The notes beneath the pieces were generated by a model that saw only the letters and a list, made by a program, of their open reading frames with translations, was not told the DNA's origin and searched no databases. DNA of 64,000 nt, taken from contig CANLTJ010000005.1 in assembly GCA_947493995.1 (NCBI GenBank), positions 151,474-215,473 on the forward strand, read 5' to 3'. This DNA comes from an uncultured Arachnia sp. Lineage in GTDB: Bacteria; Actinomycetota; Actinomycetes; Propionibacteriales; Propionibacteriaceae. Positions within the stretch are counted from its first letter, which is position 1, and every line of letters starts with the position of its first letter. Shown here one piece after another: positions 62,903 to 64,000 of this stretch. The position numbers and the translations under genes are program-made.

Positions 62903-63240
62903 GAATACGTGAAGCATGGGCGTACTTCGTGATGATGTTGAAAGGAATCACGCAGGGATCCTGGCAGGTGGTGCGCTCAGCCTGGTTCGGAATGCCCGCC
63001 GCGCCCGCCATCCTCGAAATGTCGCTGGGATGCCGCTCTGACATCGAGATCTCGCTGTTCACCGCGTCGATCGCGATCACTCCCGGCACCATCGTGCTCG
63101 GTGTGGCCGCCGGACGCGGCGACGACAACGCAACCATCTTCGTTCACAGCGTCTACGACAACGATCGGGAGCGGGTGATGGAAGAGCTCAAGGAGCTGGA
63201 GGCCAGCATCCTCGATCTGTTCAGGGGGCGTCACCGATGA
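62899..63240 (+). CDS. mnhE: Na+/H+ antiporter subunit E (short form)
   Basis: A 113-residue subunit E. The family core with LEMSLGCRSDIEISLFTASIAITPGT and FVHSVYDND is present, but the two N-terminal membrane helices of the usual 150-170-residue form are missing. The ATG overlaps the mnhD stop, so the short form is not a start-site error. It contributes to assembly of the Mrp complex. Confidence 0.88.
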   Translation: MRIREAWAYFVMMLKGITQGSWQVVRSAWFGMPAAPAILEMSLGCRSDIEISLFTASIAITPGTIVLGVAAGRGDDNATIFVHSVYDNDRERVMEELKELEASILDLFRGRHR

Positions 63241-63503
63241 TCCTCACCGTCACCACGTGGATTGTCACCGTGATCCTCGCTCTCAGCGTGCTCGCGGGAC
63301 TCTACCGAGCCTACTCCGCCCGCGACGGCGCCACCCGAACCATCGTGGCGGACCTGGTCTTCTTCTCCTGCGTCGGAATCCTCATCGTGCACGGCATGCT
63401 GCTCGGATCCGCTGTCTCCGTGGACCTGTCCCTGATAGCCGCCATCTTGGGCATCGTCGCCACGCTCGCCCTGGCCCGGATCCTCACGAGGGGTAGACGC
63501 TGA
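63237..63503 (+). CDS. mnhF: Na+/H+ antiporter subunit F
   Basis: An 88-residue subunit with three membrane helices: a first helix, then the polar loop YSARDGATRTIVADLVFF containing the conserved Asp, and a last helix ending in RILTRGRR. The ATG overlaps the mnhE stop (ATGA). Confidence 0.92.
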   Translation: MILTVTTWIVTVILALSVLAGLYRAYSARDGATRTIVADLVFFSCVGILIVHGMLLGSAVSVDLSLIAAILGIVATLALARILTRGRR

Positions 63504-63868
63504 TGATCATCGTGCTGGAGATTGTGGTGTCCATCCTTCTGCTCATCGGGGCGGGCGCGGTGCTGACTGCTGCGCGGGTGCTGTTCGTGGAGAAGGATGC
63601 CATCTCACGGATCAACTCATTCGGCATCGCGACGTCGCTCGGCTTGCCGTTCATCACGGCCGGGGCCATGGTGGGGCGCTTCCTGAACGAAGGGTTTTCC
63701 TGGGAGATTCTGCTGAAATCCCTCGCAGCCATCTTGGCCTTCATCCTCGTCTCGTCGGTCGCCTCAAACACCCTGGTGCGAGCCGCCTACCTGTCGGGGG
63801 CACCGATCGATCCGGCCACGGAGCCCAACGATCTTGCCGACCCCGCGCCGAACTCTGCAACGGATTGA
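63503..63868 (+). CDS. mnhG: Na+/H+ antiporter subunit G
   Basis: A 121-residue subunit G with three membrane helices and the conserved EKDAISRINSFGIATSLGLP segment. The C-terminal tail is acidic and Pro-rich. It is the last mrp gene, beginning on the last base of the mnhF stop codon. A hairpin follows at 63887-63911. Confidence 0.93.
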   Translation: MIIVLEIVVSILLLIGAGAVLTAARVLFVEKDAISRINSFGIATSLGLPFITAGAMVGRFLNEGFSWEILLKSLAAILAFILVSSVASNTLVRAAYLSGAPIDPATEPNDLADPAPNSATD

Positions 63869-63886
63869 CTGGATGAGTTCGACCGA

Positions 63887-63911
63887 CAGTCAGGGAACAC
63901 AGCACTGACTG
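63887..63911 (+). terminator. Possible terminator hairpin after the mrp operon
   Basis: Perfect 7-bp inverted repeat CAGTCAG / CTGACTG (63887-63893 and 63905-63911), 18 bp after the mnhG stop. No T-run; weak evidence. Confidence 0.45.
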
Positions 63912-63923
63912 CCTCAGGAATCC

Positions 63924-64000
63924 GGCTCTTCGGACTTGAGTGTGGGGTCATAGGCGCAGTCCGCCGCCGATCAGGAGCATTCTGAGGCGGTAGTTGTCGC
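63924..64000 (-). mobile_element. Terminal end of an ISL3-family insertion sequence cut by the window edge
   Basis: The sequence beginning at 63924 (GGCTCTTCGGACTTGAGTG) resembles ISL3-family terminal inverted repeats, which typically begin GGCTCTTC. Immediately inside it, on the minus strand, a frame ends in a sequence like the end of an ISL3 transposase. The bases just outside (63916-63923) would be the 8-bp target duplication; its partner lies beyond the window. Confidence 0.55.
63948..64000 (-). CDS. C-terminal end of an ISL3-like transposase (partial)
   Basis: The last 16 residues, DNYRLRMLLIGGGLRL, resemble the end of ISL3-family transposases. The stop is at 63948-63950. The assignment depends on the neighbouring terminal repeat and the NYRLR-type ending; too little sequence is available for certainty. 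Confidence 0.45.
   Translation of the reverse strand, partial: DNYRLRMLLIGGGLRL

Overview
The window is high-GC DNA with strongly G/C-ending codons, no CRISPR array and no tRNA or rRNA gene that I can recognise. The gene families point to an actinobacterium: an S6-Ssb-S18-L9 ribosomal operon, a FadD15-type acyl-CoA ligase, a DUF2236/MpaB oxygenase, an actinobacterial-type small Cys protein, an Mrp antiporter with fused A and B subunits, and many apparently leaderless genes with a TAnnnT box 6-7 nt before the start codon. Lactate/acetate genes (LctP, D-lactate dehydrogenase, Pta-AckA) and AspA suggest a facultative fermenter, possibly a Propionibacteriaceae relative. That placement is inference.

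Layout. 1-3.7 kb: edge fragment, hypothetical protein, MpaB-like oxygenase, atypical SDR, small Cys protein and a lipoprotein. 3.8-5.6 kb: rpsF-ssb-rpsR-rplI on the minus strand, closed by a 15-bp stem terminator. 5.9-9.2 kb: rhodanese, small membrane protein, acyl-CoA ligase and two tiny acidic disordered proteins. 9.3-12.6 kb: a GPH sugar symporter coupled to a GH13 alpha-glucosidase. 12.7-15.2 kb: a MarR regulator coupled to a DHA2 drug exporter. 15.2-17.5 kb: a polar amino-acid ABC importer. 17.6-19.8 kb: divergent AlkX/YcaQ-type DNA glycosylase and endonuclease IV. 19.9-27.5 kb: 2-hydroxyacid dehydrogenase, aspA, pta-ackA and ilvD. 27.7-31.1 kb: SDR, PlsC acyltransferase and an alkyl-DHAP-synthase-like flavoenzyme, a plausible ether-lipid operon. 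31.3-37.2 kb is accessory: two toxin-antitoxin pairs, an intact IS256 element with 8-bp target duplications, a membrane protein and lactate permease. 37.4-39.6 kb: a GH5 endoglycoceramidase-like gene cut by an in-frame stop, next to a shattered GPH transporter. 39.7-41.0 kb: DoxX and PaiB-like proteins. 41.3-46.8 kb: a 1823-residue single-chain acyl-CoA carboxylase. 47.1-51.2 kb: Fic protein and D-lactate dehydrogenase. 51.2-58.0 kb: two-component system, LolA-like protein, ABC-2 exporter and Kef-type antiporter. 58.1-63.9 kb: mrp/mnh operon. The right edge holds the end of a probable ISL3-family element.

How it fits together. LctP could import lactate, the fused D-lactate dehydrogenase oxidises it, and Pta-AckA turns acetyl-CoA into acetate and ATP. 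The single-chain carboxylase, acyl-CoA ligase, PlsC and the AGPS-like enzyme form a lipid theme. The most interesting candidate is the three-gene SDR-PlsC-AGPS-like operon. Next come the decaying endoglycoceramidase/GPH locus, a perfect 8-bp-arm inverted repeat over the ilvD promoter, and two inverted-repeat elements of about 80 bp placed between convergent genes.
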